From Candidatus Coxiella mudrowiae (GTDB taxonomy: Bacteria; Pseudomonadota; Gammaproteobacteria; Coxiellales; Coxiellaceae): DNA of 64,000 bases. The notes below the pieces were generated by a model, which had not been told where the DNA came from, ran no database searches, and saw only the letters and a list, made by a program, of their open reading frames with translations. The stretch spans positions 62,001-126,000 of the forward strand of contig CP011126.1 in the NCBI GenBank assembly GCA_001077715.1, given 5' to 3'. A program made the translations under genes and the position numbers. Position 1 is the stretch's first letter. Each line of letters opens with the position of its first letter. Shown here in pieces: positions 19,640-30,138 of the stretch.

Positions 19640-20640
19640 CTGTTATAAATGCAAGGGGGATGAGATAATATTAATTTAATCTTTGTCAGGTAGTCTTCAA
19701 GATTTGATAACAATATTTAAATTTAATGATGAGCCGACCTTAGTCTGGAGAAGATAGAAGAAATTTATATAATTTTAGCCAGGACTTTAAAATTTTTTTT
19801 GAAAGTCGTGCGGAATTAAAGAAAATACTTGAAAATCAAAAGAATCCAGAACGATTAGGATTAGCAGTTATTAAACAATTTACTTATTATTATGAAATCT
19901 TACTCTCTTATTCCCTAGCCTGCTACAAAAACAACAACCGTCCTCGTCATTGTATAGAGCAATTAAGACATTGGTTAAAGGCATGGACAGCCAAGTTAGA
20001 ATCCTTATTGAAGTTCTCAAGCGAAAGGATCAATTAAACCGCGAAGAAGAAAACCTATTGGAACATACGTTATCAGAGCTTGCTCTCGTCAGGAAACGAC
20101 GAAGGAGAGTTGACAAGTTCAGCAGGTGTATTTTCAATAACAACCGTCTACAATGAATATGGTTATAGGAATAGGGAAATGATATTTTCGGCAGAGATGC
20201 CAGTAAAAAAGAACATTTCCTCATTCGTCTCAGCACAAAAATTTAACTTCTCCTTTACACCAATTAAGCGATTAAATTCGGGTTGCCTTGTGGAACTACC
20301 ATCCTAGCGAGCGATCAAAAAAGCAGCAGCGTGACTCACTAGCTGTTGTTGAGAAGTATTTAAAGGAAGAGTTGAATGATAAGCAGCTTAATGATGATGA
20401 AAAATAAAGCAATTGCCGACCCTTTTAGAAGAAGAACTACAAAAAACTTTAGAGAATCATTATTCTTTATTCTTTTAATTGGTAGTTTATTCGAATGTGG
20501 AAGACAATGTATTACAACCAGTAGCTTATGGAGTTGCTATTAAGACGCTCTTAACTAAGGTTGATGTTTACCTTGATTCTTAAGGTGTCCTCTCTTTCAT
20601 TACGACACTATAATGATTAGTTACTTTTTGACTTTCTGAA
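19640..20640 (+). pseudogene. Relic of an unidentified gene
   Basis: Short pieces in different frames (SQVRILIEVLKRKDQLNREE with ENLLEHTLSELALVRKR near 19985-20100; ITTVYNEYGYRNREMIFSAE near 20140-20200; FNFSFTPIKRLNSG near 20240-20280) suggest one decayed gene, with a charged helical first part and a beta-rich second part. I recognise no family. From 20640 to 20885 nothing is recognisable. Confidence 0.35.
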
Positions 20641-20885
20641 AGAATTTGCTCAGCCATTTAAATAGGATTCGCATTACTGATCACATGGGTTTCTACTTAT
20701 TGGAGGGTGATGATATTTGTGATACCAGAGTGCCAAAAAAAATTAGAGCTAACAGCAGAAAATAAATAAATTTAACCAAATTTTACTGCCATAAAGACTG
20801 TTTTACGGGTTGGGAAGATAGAAGATAATTCGTCGAACTCTTCTTCAATGTTCATAAAGAAATTCTTTCATCATTTTCAACTAGA

Positions 20886-21983
20886 TTATACCGATTTTTT
20901 ATTCAAACTAGCAAAAAATAATTTTAAGGTATCGTCATTAATTTGACCCGAGACAAATGCACTCCCAATCCGTTCCAATAAAACGAGGCGTAGCCGGTCA
21001 TTCATTGCTTTTTTGTCCCTATGCATAGCATCTAATAAGGAATCTTGAGAAATCTCTTTAGGTAATTGAGTAGGTAAGGGAATTTGTTGGAGCAGCTCTC
21101 GAGCCCGATTTACTTCGTCAGAACGAATAAGCCCTAGGTACGAGGATAATTCAGCCGCCAATATTAAGCCCACTGCTACTGCTTCGCCATGGAGCCAATA
21201 TCCATAACCTAAAAGCTGCTCGATAGCGTGGCCAAAGGTATGGCCTAAGTTCAAGAGAGCACGTTGACTAGTCTTCTCTTTTTCATCTTCACTGACAATA
21301 TCTCGCTTGATTTCGCAGGCTCGTTTAATAGCAGTTTGGAGATAATCTAAGTCTCGTCGTAATAAAGAGGTAATATTTGTTTCGAGATCAATATAAAATT
21401 CCTCATCGTAGATCAGCGCGGCTTTAATAATTTCAGCAATTCCTGCATTAAATTCACGTAGAGGTAAGGTGTGAAGAGTATTGAGATCAATAATTACGGC
21501 TTTAGGCTGATGAAATGCGCCGATAAGATTTTTACCTGATGGATGATTTACAGCAGTTTTGCCACCAATAGAAGCATCAACTTGAGCCAGGAGAGTTGTT
21601 GGCAATTGGATGAAATCGACTCCTCGTTGATAACACGCCGCGGCAAAACCTGTGAGATCGCCTACGACGCCCCCTCCTAAAGCAATTAAAGTGGTGTTCC
21701 GATGATGATTAACTGCAATTAGTTTATTTAGGATTTCCTGCCACTGTTTAATATCTTTGAACTGTTCGCCATCAGGCAAGAGAAATTGATCACACTGAAT
21801 ATCGTGAAAAATAGTTTTTAATGGTGCAAGATAGAATGGCGCAATCGTGTCATTAGTCACGATCATTATCTGAGAGCCTTCAATGTATTGGTAAAGAAGT
21901 TTTTTGTCGTTTAAGAGATCTGCACCAATATAAATGGGATAACTAGATTCTTTGATATTAACAAAAATACAAGCAGTATTCAT
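20886..21983 (-). CDS. aroB: 3-dehydroquinate synthase
   Basis: Converts DAHP to 3-dehydroquinate, step two of the shikimate pathway, with NAD and a divalent metal (usually zinc). It has 365 residues, normal length. [19 protein letters not shown] and [20 protein letters not shown] form the NAD/substrate site. The metal ligands are the Glu of AEIIKAALI and the His residues of [11 protein letters not shown] and LHGEAVAVG. It starts four bases after the aroK stop, in the standard aroK-aroB order behind the pil operon, which here is dead. No disruption is seen. The promoter may lie in the pil relic or near aroK. Confidence 0.96.
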   Translation of the reverse strand: MNTACIFVNIKESSYPIYIGADLLNDKKLLYQYIEGSQIMIVTNDTIAPFYLAPLKTIFHDIQCDQFLLPDGEQFKDIKQWQEILNKLIAVNHHRNTTLIALGGGVVGDLTGFAAACYQRGVDFIQLPTTLLAQVDASIGGKTAVNHPSGKNLIGAFHQPKAVIIDLNTLHTLPLREFNAGIAEIIKAALIYDEEFYIDLETNITSLLRRDLDYLQTAIKRACEIKRDIVSEDEKEKTSQRALLNLGHTFGHAIEQLLGYGYWLHGEAVAVGLILAAELSSYLGLIRSDEVNRARELLQQIPLPTQLPKEISQDSLLDAMHRDKKAMNDRLRLVLLERIGSAFVSGQINDDTLKLFFASLNKKSV

Positions 21984-21987
21984 AAGC

Positions 21988-22539
21988 TTACTTTATAAAT
22001 TTTTTAATATCCGTCAAAATTCGAATTGATAATTGACGAGGTTTTAAATTATCCATTCGATAAGTGAAATCAGCAATAGCTTGATACAAAGGCTCGCGTT
22101 CTTCGTTGAGTTCCTGAAGTTTTTCTTTGGAATTATTTTTGATAAAGAGAGGGCGAGCCTTCCCTTTACGAGCGATCCGTTTTAATTGTGTTTCTACTGA
22201 TACCGTTAAATAGACCACGATACCGTTTTCAGATAAAGAACGGCGGTTAGTTTCATTTAATACGACCCCTCCTCCGGTGGATAAAACAATATTATTAAAT
22301 TTACACAATGAAGAAATCATTTCGGCTTCGCGTTTACGAAAACCTTCTTCCCCTTCCCGATCGAAAATCCATAGGATATCTGCGCCCGTGCGTTTTTCAA
22401 TTTCGATATCCGAATCATAAAAACGATTTCCAGTTAAGTTAGCGAGCTGTTTACCCACACTCGTTTTTCCAGAACCCATCGGTCCGATGAGATAGAGGTT
22501 GCTGAGTTTTTTATATTGTTGTGCATGTATCGTAATCAT
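21988..22539 (-). CDS. aroK: Shikimate kinase
   Basis: Phosphorylates shikimate at the 3-hydroxyl using ATP. It has 183 residues. The P-loop [14 protein letters not shown] lies at 19-32, DSDIEIEKR (42-50) binds shikimate and magnesium, STGGGVV (87-93) is the second substrate loop, and [10 protein letters not shown] is the lid with catalytic arginines. An N-terminal extension of about ten residues precedes [11 protein letters not shown]; starts further downstream are not obvious. It is followed immediately by aroB. It comes just after the pilQ relic, so transcription must now start within former pil DNA. Confidence 0.95.
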   Translation of the reverse strand: MITIHAQQYKKLSNLYLIGPMGSGKTSVGKQLANLTGNRFYDSDIEIEKRTGADILWIFDREGEEGFRKREAEMISSLCKFNNIVLSTGGGVVLNETNRRSLSENGIVVYLTVSVETQLKRIARKGKARPLFIKNNSKEKLQELNEEREPLYQAIADFTYRMDNLKPRQLSIRILTDIKKFIK

Positions 22540-22544
22540 TTGAG

Positions 22545-23524
22545 GTATTTTACAAAAATTAATAATTGTTTCTGCTCATTAATGCGCTGATGGTGACGAA
22601 ATATCCCTCCTAAAAGAGGAATCCTACACAAACCGGGGATTCCAGTTTCTTCCTATTGGCTAGCCTGTTCATAGATTCCGCCTAAGGCTACCGTTTCTTG
22701 ATCATCAACTATTACCTCAGTGGTTAATTGTTGAGTCTGAATAGCCGGTACACCATTTGCTAAAAAGAACTTATTTTATCCTGATTGACAGAAAGTTGTA
22801 AAAGGATGCGTCTAACTAAGTAAGACAATAGGTGTCACTTTAAGGGGGAGGGTTGGCTTTTAAAATGTCACACTAGTATTCCCTTCACCAGTTTTTTTTA
22901 GTAGGAAATCTCTTCCAGCGATTCGATTACTGCTGTTTAACGATTGTTAGTCATAAGTTTAGGGCTTGAGATAACCTCTGCCTCTCCCGCTTGTTCGAGC
23001 GCCGAAAGTGCTACATCTAACAATTGACCATTTTTTAATTTGATTATAGGGATATCCGCAATATCAAATTGGATAGTAAGGTTAGAATTGTCACACATAA
23101 GTCCGTCGACAGGTTCGCTTCTATTCTGCTTGGTTCCAAATAGAATACCTAGAGAGCATAAATTGTGTTCATCGACGCTTACAATTTATGTTTTAATTAA
23201 TATTTGATCGATTGGAATATTTAAGTGTTTAATAAAAGATTGAATGGACCGAATATGGGATTTCTCATCCCAAATCAAAATCTGATTGGTACGGTTATCA
23301 GACAGTGCATAATCATTCTTAGATAACAGAGTAAATTTTTTATTATTGAGTATATCTCCTATAAATTTAGCTTTAGCATAATGAATTGAAAGAAAAATTG
23401 TTTTCATCGGAGATAAGGGTTGACCTAATGTGGGAAAAGAAAAAGGATCGCGTTCCCTTGTCGCGCAAAAAACTGCATTGACTAAACTTAAAGGAATAAT
23501 TGTCCATAACAGATCTCTAATCAT
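22545..23524 (-). pseudogene. pilQ: Type IV pilus secretin PilQ, degraded
   Basis: The first open piece (23524-23186) reads signal-like MIRDLLWTIIPLSLVNAVFC, then KTIFLSIHYAKAKFIGDILN, SDNRTNQILIWDEKSHIRS and IKHLNIPIDQILI, the N domain of secretins. Downstream minus-strand frames read VPAIQTQQLTTEVIVDDQET, VALGGIYEQ and RIPLLGGIFRH, the secretin C-terminal pore signature. The N-terminal AMIN region of a full PilQ is missing, and there are several stops and frameshifts. PilQ would form the outer-membrane pilus channel. Confidence 0.8.
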
Positions 23525-23525
23525 A

Positions 23526-24490
23526 ATAAATATTGACCTTGCAATGTAAAACGATATGGTTATTTAAAGGTCGCATTTGTAGTTGTGATATGAGAAACAA
23601 ATTTGGAAAATATAATAAAATTTCAAGAAAGGCGCTCAAATTTGAAAATTCACCTTCTGCAAGCAAATCTAATTGAATAAAAGAAAATGATTTACTCTTT
23701 TCTACTTTTTCAGGTTTAATACGAATTAATCACAAATATTTTTTGTTGAGCTACTGTGGTAAGAAGGGTAATAAGCTGGTTGGTGTCCATTGGATGTTTC
23801 AGTGCTCTTAATACATTCAGATAAACTAAATTGGCTGAAAGTTAATTTTTTGATGTGAGTGAGTCGTGATTCTTTCTCATGAAGCGCTTGATCGAGATGT
23901 TGATAGTGACGAAATTGCAATCGAAGCAAGAAGGAGTAGCCTGTTACTAAGATGGCCAGATGGCTAAGGAAAAAGACAGCTGCTATTAGACAGCTATTTT
24001 AGAGGACCTTAGGTGACTGAATGACAAAAAAAAACACGGTGGTCTTGACTCATATGGGTAATAAAAATAGATGAAAATTCAGGAATTTTTTTAAGGTGCT
24101 GGATGAAAATTAGGACAGAGTTGGTTTTAAACGTCATTCCTTCGATTTTCCAGTAATTATGTTCGAATGTTAACCGAGTCAAAATATACTGAGTAAGTAG
24201 CGCCTAAATAATTTTCTTTAAAGAATAAATATTATTATGTTCTTTAAGAATTTTTTCTAGTACAAGGGCCTTAGCGATATTTTACAATAGGTAAACTTTC
24301 TAATTCCTTATTCAGCAGAGTAATATGATTTTTCTTCATAGTAATATTTTTCGATAAACTGAAATGTAGACCTTTAATAGTTATTAAAGAAATTAGAATA
24401 CTAACCAGCCATAAACTAAGATGTAGAAAATAACGCCGCCGTTGCAATAGCTGTTTCTAGGGAAGAAGATTGATGTTCATTTTGGCAATC
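23526..24490 (-). pseudogene. pilN-pilO-pilP region, heavily degraded
   Basis: Between the pilM and pilQ relics the minus strand gives only short pieces. LRLQFRHYQHLDQALHEKES with RLTHIKKLTF (about 23820-23930) and a preceding hydrophobic run LAILVTGYSFLL are what is expected for the bitopic, coiled-coil inner-membrane proteins PilN/PilO. A PilP assignment for 23530-23700 rests only on position. No complete frame survives. Confidence 0.45.
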
Positions 24491-24629
24491 CCCAGATTTC
24501 TGAAGCAAATGCTAGCCAAAAGCGATTGTCGAACTTCTTTTCTGAGACAATTTTTGGATTAAATTATGGAGATTCAATGTTAGACGATTCAGTCTTTTTA
24601 GTATCTAAATTATCGAGTAAAAATAATTT

Positions 24630-25295
24630 TTTTATTCGATATTGGGATCCTGATTGATAATAAAATTGCAAAGCTCGGCGTGAATACCTATATCAAGGTC
24701 GGAATACGCTACCTGTTCGATATGTAGTAATCGTTTGTTATCGACTACGTATAAGCGGATACTTTTATCTTGGAACAAAATAAATCCAACCGGCGTGACG
24801 AGGTGGTTTATTACGTTTAAGAGCCGTGTGCATGACAGAGTATTTACATCAATGGCAAGAAATTTTATTTGCGCATTTGCACAAACCATTCTAATTTTAT
24901 CGACGACGGATCTTTTAATGGCAATAATACGATGGAAAGAATTTTGTATGGGGTAATAATCATAGTAGATTTCTGCGGTGTCCAAGCCGGAATAATAAGA
25001 GAAATTTTTGTTGTAGATGGTGTTGTTTTTCACTATCAGTGGCTGTTGGATTAAAACGTATCGTTTGGTTTAACATTTTAATAATTGACCGTCAAAATGG
25101 TTTTTTTCGCCTCGATACCCCCAATTTATGGCCCAGTTTAATTAGCGCTTGCGTGAGTTTTGGAAACTCTGTGCCTGATACAATGGCCTGAGAAAGAATC
25201 TCCCAGCATCTTTTTAAGCAGCGCACCTTAATCCCTTCAATTTCGTGAGTTCTAATCCCGATTCCTACTTGAATTGAAGTTCTGGGAAACAGCAT
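24630..25295 (-). pseudogene. pilM: Pilus assembly ATPase-like protein PilM, broken
   Basis: An N-terminal piece (25295-25092) shows SIQVGIGIRTHEIEGIKV, resembling the actin-like GIDI/K motif of PilM, and a second (25033-24632) continues AEIYYDYYPIQNSFHRIIAI, IKFLAIDVNTLSCTRLLNVI and FILFQDKSIRLYVV. The frames do not join. PilM normally anchors the PilNOP complex on the cytoplasmic side. It is divergent from mrcA, the usual arrangement in gammaproteobacteria. Confidence 0.65.
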
Positions 25296-25399
25296 GAGTA
25301 GAGTCTAATCTTCTCCATAAACAGCACAGCAGGGATTAGGATATGTGATAAAATTCCCCGCATAGGTAAAGTCCGCCATTTTTCGGCCTACACCGTGTA

Positions 25400-27692
25400 G
25401 AATTTGTTTAGTTTTGCTTTTTTACCGCTGTGTTTTAATTATTACGGTCTTTATATATACATGATATACATGGAATGGCAATTGCCGGATGTGAAACCTT
25501 GCGTGATGTGTATTTGCAAGTCCCTTTACTTATTTACACGGCTGACGGCAAGTTAATCTCCCAATTTTGGGCCAAAAGGCGAATTCCGGTCACTTTAGAT
25601 CAAGTGCCCAAGCCATTAATTAATACCGTACTGGCGCCACTGAGGATGCGCGTTTTTATGAACATCCTTGTATTGATTTAATTGGGTTAATTGGAATGAT
25701 TCGTGCAGCAAAATCGGTAATCACAACAGGCAAGCGCTCGCAAGGTGCCAGCACCATTACAATGCAAGTCGCACGTAATTTCTTTTTAATCCGAAAGAAA
25801 AACCTATTCCCGAAAAATTAACGAAATTCTGTTGGCCTTAAAAATTGATAAGGAGCTTAGCAAAGATAAAATCCTCGAGTTGTATTTAAATAAGATTTAT
25901 TTTGGAAATCGTGCTATGGGGTGGCAGCTGCAGCCGAAGTTTATTATGGAAAATTGCTTAATCAATTAATGTTACCAGAAATGTCAATGATTCCAGGCTT
26001 ACCTCAAGCCCCTTCGCGAAACAATCCCCTGAAAAATCCTGAATCGGCTCTCCGGAGACGTAATCATGTAATGTATCATAGCCGTATATGTATGAAGTAG
26101 GTTTTATTAGCAGCAATATTTAGAAGCGATTAAATCGCCGATTACGGCAAAATATTATGTGGCTACTACTTTATTTAGGTGCAAGCGCCTTATGTTCGCT
26201 GAGGAAGCGAATCGTTTTTTGCGGGATGGGTTGATTGCTTACGAAGAACGACACGGATATCGCAAATCTCAAGAAAATTTGGATGCTTTTGATCACGTAA
26301 CGTGGATCCAAGCATTACAGAAGGAACCTATCATCGATGGTATTTTTCCAGCAGTAGTCCTAGTAGTAGGGACTAATAATATCCAGGCGCTCCTAGCCAA
26401 TGGTCAGACGACAGTCATCCTCCCCTGGAGTGGCTTGTCCTGGGCCAGAGGCTTTAGAAGAGGGCTATATCGGCTTGGCGCCTGTGCAAGAGAGTGATAT
26501 TGTACGGGAAGGAAATGTTATCGAGGTTATTCAAACTTAAAATGGCCAATAGGGATTGATGCAAATTCCTTAAGTGGGGGAAGGGAAAGCTTTAGTGGCT
26601 TTGAATCCGGAAAATTGGGCTCTATTAGCGCTGGTGTGGCATTTGATTATGGGCACGCAGCAGTTTTAATCGTGTCAATCAAGCGGAGCGTCAACCTGGT
26701 TCGAATTTTAAACCTTTTCTTTATGCGGCTGCTCTAGCTAAAGGATATACGTTGGCTACTATTGATTAATGATGCACCTGTTGTTATGTTGGACTCGGAT
26801 GAAAATAGTCTGTGGAGACCAATGAATGACACAAGAAAGTTTTATGGCCCCTACCTCGATTCAAATTGGCCTAATCAAGTCTCGGAATTTGGTGTCCATA
26901 CGCTTGGTTGTTGCAGAAAATTGGGATTCCTTACGCGATTCATTATCTGGAACGCTTTGCTTTCGAATCCTAAATATATTACCACATATTACCACTCTCT
27001 TTCATTGGATTTTGGGGGGCAAGCCTCTCACCTCTGCAGATCGCACGGGGTTATGCGCTTTTTGCTAATGGCGGCTTTCGTGTTAATCCCCATTTTATCG
27101 CTCGAATCGAAGATCAATCACAGCATATTTTATATCAAGCTCAGCCATTGCAAGCATGTAGTGCTTACGTTACGCAAACAGCACTCCTGGCCAAGCAATT
27201 ACCAAATCCCATGGCACCTCAAGTAATCACTTTTTAAACCATGTATTTAATTACTTAAGCTTTTCATGATGTTATTCGTTTAACGGGACAGGCCGTGGTG
27301 TAAAAGTGTTCAATCACGGGGATTTAGGCCGGAAAAATAGGGACAACAAACGACAAATTAGGATACGACAATATGTGTCCCTTGCACGAATAGGTGCCCA
27401 AGCCGGCTTTTGCCCATTTGGGTACAATTCATGCGTGTGGCCCTCCGAGGTCAACCCGAAGCCACTTTGTCACAACCTCCTGTGGGTATTTTGGTAATGG
27501 TTCGGCATAGACCCTCATAGCGGCCTTTTAGCCTCGCCGAATCAGTCCAATGCGATATCTAAAATATTTCGCCAACGTTATGTTCGCCAACGTTATGCGC
27601 CTACGCAATTTTCCTTCGCGCCATCATTAGTTCCTTTTTGGGGGGGTAGTAGATATGGATGGTTCTGAAGACGATGAACATTTATTTTAGTT
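25400..27692 (+). pseudogene. mrcA: Penicillin-binding protein 1A, degraded
   Basis: Fragments in several frames follow PBP1A. They include YMEWQLPDV and DVYLQVPLLIYTADGKLISQ with RRIPVTLDQVP (25465-25610), then the glycosyltransferase motif [14 protein letters not shown] (about 25745-25790) and LYLNKIYFGNRA (about 25875-25910). YPLKAPTATKY-like pieces and [20 protein letters not shown] (about 26670-26735) mark the transpeptidase domain. The C terminus is near 27690. Many frameshifts and stops occur, plus a 15-bp tandem duplication at 27568-27597. The intact enzyme polymerises and cross-links peptidoglycan at the inner membrane. Confidence 0.85.
27568..27597. repeat. 15-bp perfect tandem duplication
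   Basis: Two adjacent identical 15-bp copies near the 3' end of the mrcA relic. This one is in-frame by length. Confidence 0.9.
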
Positions 27693-27694
27693 TG

Positions 27695-28290
27695 GACCTA
27701 ATCCTTGACGGCTGTCTCCCCAAAGTTGAATTGGGGCGAAGGTATAAATTCTCAATTTCTTTGTGTCGAAAATAAGTTATGGTGTGGTCATTCACCATTC
27801 CCACGGCTTGCATAAAAGGCATAATGGATCGTACTGCCTACAAATTTAAGTCTACGTTTTTTAAAATCTTTTAACATCGCATGGGAAATCGCAGAGGTAG
27901 AGGGAACTTGTTTGGAAGTTTGCCAGTGATTTTGAACTGAGTACCCGCTTATAAAATGCCAAATATAATCTGAGAAATTTCCCCACTCTTCCATCACTTA
28001 AAAAATGCTTAGGAATTAGTAATAACTGGCTGAATTTTTAATTTATTGCAAATAATTCCTGAATCTTTAAGCAGTCGATTTATTTTCGACTGATTATAGC
28101 GGAAAATAATCTTTGCATCGAAATTATCAAAAGCGGTCCGACAATTATCACATTTTTTTAAAATAGTTAACCAATTTAAGTCCGCCCGCATCCCTTCTAG
28201 AATTAAAAATTCGAATAACTGTCGCTCATTATATAAAGGGACGCCCCATTCAATATCATGATGGGGTGGACATATTAATTCCCTCCAATA
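27695..28290 (-). pseudogene. tag: 3-methyladenine DNA glycosylase I, broken
   Basis: From the 5' side one reads HHDIEWGVPLYNERQLFEFL, ILEGMRADLNWLTILKKCDN, AFDNFDAKIIFRYNQSKINR and LLKDSGIICNKLKI, all typical of Tag, then a stop at 28009. A shifted frame (27997-27788) continues WGNFSDYIWHFISGY, SHAMLKDFKKRRLKFVGSTI and YAF, and a third frame gives MQAVGMVNDHTIT. The N-terminal zinc-binding segment is lost by fusion with the hemL tail. Convergent with mrcA. The intact enzyme excises 3-methyladenine from DNA. Confidence 0.85.
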
Positions 28291-29617
28291 ATCAAAATAA
28301 TTGAAAGCCCTTTCAACTGATCTTAACGTTTGCTCGATGTCATTATCGGTATGAGCTGAAGAGATAAATCCTGACTCAAATGCTGAAGGCGCCAAATAAA
28401 TGGCGTTATTAAGCATCACATGGAAAAATTGCTGAAAATGCTTTTTTGTTGTAAGCCAGTACTTGGTCGTAGCGGTATCTGTTCCTGGGTTGTAAAAAAA
28501 TAAACCAAAATACCGGAACAAAAAAAATTGGTAGTTAATGGAATTTTTTTAGCGTTAGCGAGTGTTAAAATACCGAGGATTAAGCGTTCTGTTTTCTTTC
28601 AAAACAGAATAAAAATTCTCTTTCTTAAGTTCTTTTAAAGCAGCTAAACCGGCAGCCATAGCGATAGGGTTTCCGGATAAGGTTCCTGCCTGGTATACAG
28701 ATCCTTGGGGTGTAAAACAAATGATCCATGATGTTGTTCGTCCACCATAAGCACGGACAGGTATTTCTCCTCCGATGATTTTATTTAGTGCAGTTAGGAT
28801 ATGGTTTGATCTTATATAGACTTTGGGCAGCACCCTTCGCCACGCGGAACCCTATAATTACTTTATCAAAAATTAACAAGCTTCCGTAGCGACTACAAAG
28901 CTCCCCGCAGCCCTTTAAAAATTCAAAAAATTCAAACGTTCCAGGAACTAAATTCATATTACCTGTAATCGGTTCTACGATGATGGTGGCAATTTCATGA
29001 GAGAATGTTTCGAAAAGCGAAATCACAGAGTTTAAGTCATTAAAGGTTACCGTCAAAGTATCTTGAGTAGTACCCATTGGCACCCCCTCCCGGGAGAGCT
29101 CGGAGCTCTAAAAGTGAGGGCGCCGGATCCCGCTTTTACGAGAAGATAATCGGCATGGCCGTGGTAACACACCCCTCAAATTTGGTAATTTTATCTCGCC
29201 TATTAAAACCTCTGGCTAGTCTAAGTGCGCTCATAGTGGCTTCGGTACCAGAGTTCACCATGCGCACCTTTTCAATGGAGGGTATAAACTCATGGATGGC
29301 AGCAGTTAACTTCACTTCATTTTCACACGGGGCGCGAAAGCTCAGCCAATTTTTAACGGCTTCGTAGACCGCTTGGATAATCGCCGGATGGGAAATGGAT
29401 AAGGATCGTTAGGGCCACCAAGAGCCCACGTAATCAATGAAATGGTTATTATCCGCATCAAGCGCAAGAGGTATGGGGCCCCGTACGCCTTTTCTTGATA
29501 AATCGGGGCCAGGGGCTCTCTCTCTCTACAGCGTGGAAGGACCCGCACTGGTGAATTGACTCCGCTTGGCATATAATTTTGAGATTTCTCAAAGAGAACA
29601 GCGGAGTTATTGGTCAT
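28290..29617 (-). pseudogene. hemL: Glutamate-1-semialdehyde 2,1-aminomutase, broken
   Basis: Starts at ATG 29617 (MTNNSAVLFEKSQNYMPSGV, then NSPVRVL). Later frames give [20 protein letters not shown] (about 29230-29290), [14 protein letters not shown] (about 29090-29130), IATIIVEPITGNMNLVPGTF (about 28930-28990), [13 protein letters not shown] with the usual DE changed to DK (about 28840-28880), [14 protein letters not shown] (about 28740-28790, with the PLP lysine region just upstream disrupted) and VMLNNAIYLAPSAFESGFIS (about 28360-28420). At least four frame changes occur. HemL makes 5-aminolevulinate in the C5 heme pathway. Confidence 0.9.
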
Positions 29618-29648
29618 TCGTCCTGCGTAATTAATAAGGCACTCTATT

Positions 29649-29819
29649 ATGCTATATAAAAAATACATGTGCTTATTATGTGGTTTCATCTACGAAGAAG
29701 AAAAAGGCTGGCCCGAAGACGGCATTGCTCGCGGCACGCGCTGGGACGATGTGTCCGAAGAGTGGCTTTGCCCTGAGTGTGGTGCGATGAAATCGGATTT
29801 TGAAATGATTGAAATGTAA
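29649..29819 (+). CDS. rubA: Rubredoxin
   Basis: A 56-residue iron protein whose single Fe is held by four cysteines. It carries out one-electron transfer in the cytosol, often to oxygen- or peroxide-reducing or hydroxylating partners. The translation begins [20 protein letters not shown], has CLLCG at residues 8-12 and CPECGA at about 41-46, with the usual acidic middle ([16 protein letters not shown]). The length is exactly that of typical rubredoxins. It is divergent from the dead hemL gene, with only 31 bases between the start codons, and followed by the dead hemJ. Survival of such a tiny frame between two wrecked genes implies selection. Confidence 0.92.
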   Translation: MLYKKYMCLLCGFIYEEEKGWPEDGIARGTRWDDVSEEWLCPECGAMKSDFEMIEM

Positions 29820-29994
29820 AGATATTTTTAGGGTTTAATAATAGCTAATATCACGATCAGTATTAATAGCACCGTCGGAATTTCGTTAAATCAGCGGTAA
29901 AATTGGTGCGAATATGGATTGTGGTCGTGTTTAAAATCCAATAAATATTTCGCATAAATGAAATGAAAAACCCAAAAAAGTGCTACTGATCCTA

Positions 29995-30032
29995 ATTTAA
30001 TATACATCCATAGATTTAATATACATCCATAG
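29995..30032. repeat. 19-bp perfect tandem duplication
   Basis: Two adjacent identical 19-bp copies (29995-30013 and 30014-30032) inside hemJ. Nineteen is not a multiple of three, so the frame is lost. Confidence 0.95.
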
Positions 30033-30099
30033 GGCATGAGAATAGTAGGGTCAATCCCAGAGAAGTAACGATAAACCAAACACAGTTGTTAAAATACCA

Positions 30100-30138
30100 C
30101 CGGGCATCCGGGCATCATCATCCGGGCATCATCATCAT
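30100..30138. repeat. Nested tandem duplication of CCGGGCAT(CATCAT)
   Basis: CCGGGCAT at 30100, CCGGGCATCATCAT at 30108 and CCGGGCATCATCATCAT at 30122 follow each other directly. This is a stepwise expansion inside hemJ at the site where its frame is first lost. Confidence 0.9.

Noticed and set aside
29083-29130. GC-rich palindromic segment (AGAGCTC-G-GAGCTCT) as a possible inserted element in hemL
   Set aside because: Read on the minus strand it encodes the normal HemL segment [14 protein letters not shown], so it is native coding sequence.
29077-29367. 96-codon plus-strand frame inside hemL
   Set aside because: It is the antisense shadow of clear HemL motifs ([16 protein letters not shown]) on the minus strand.
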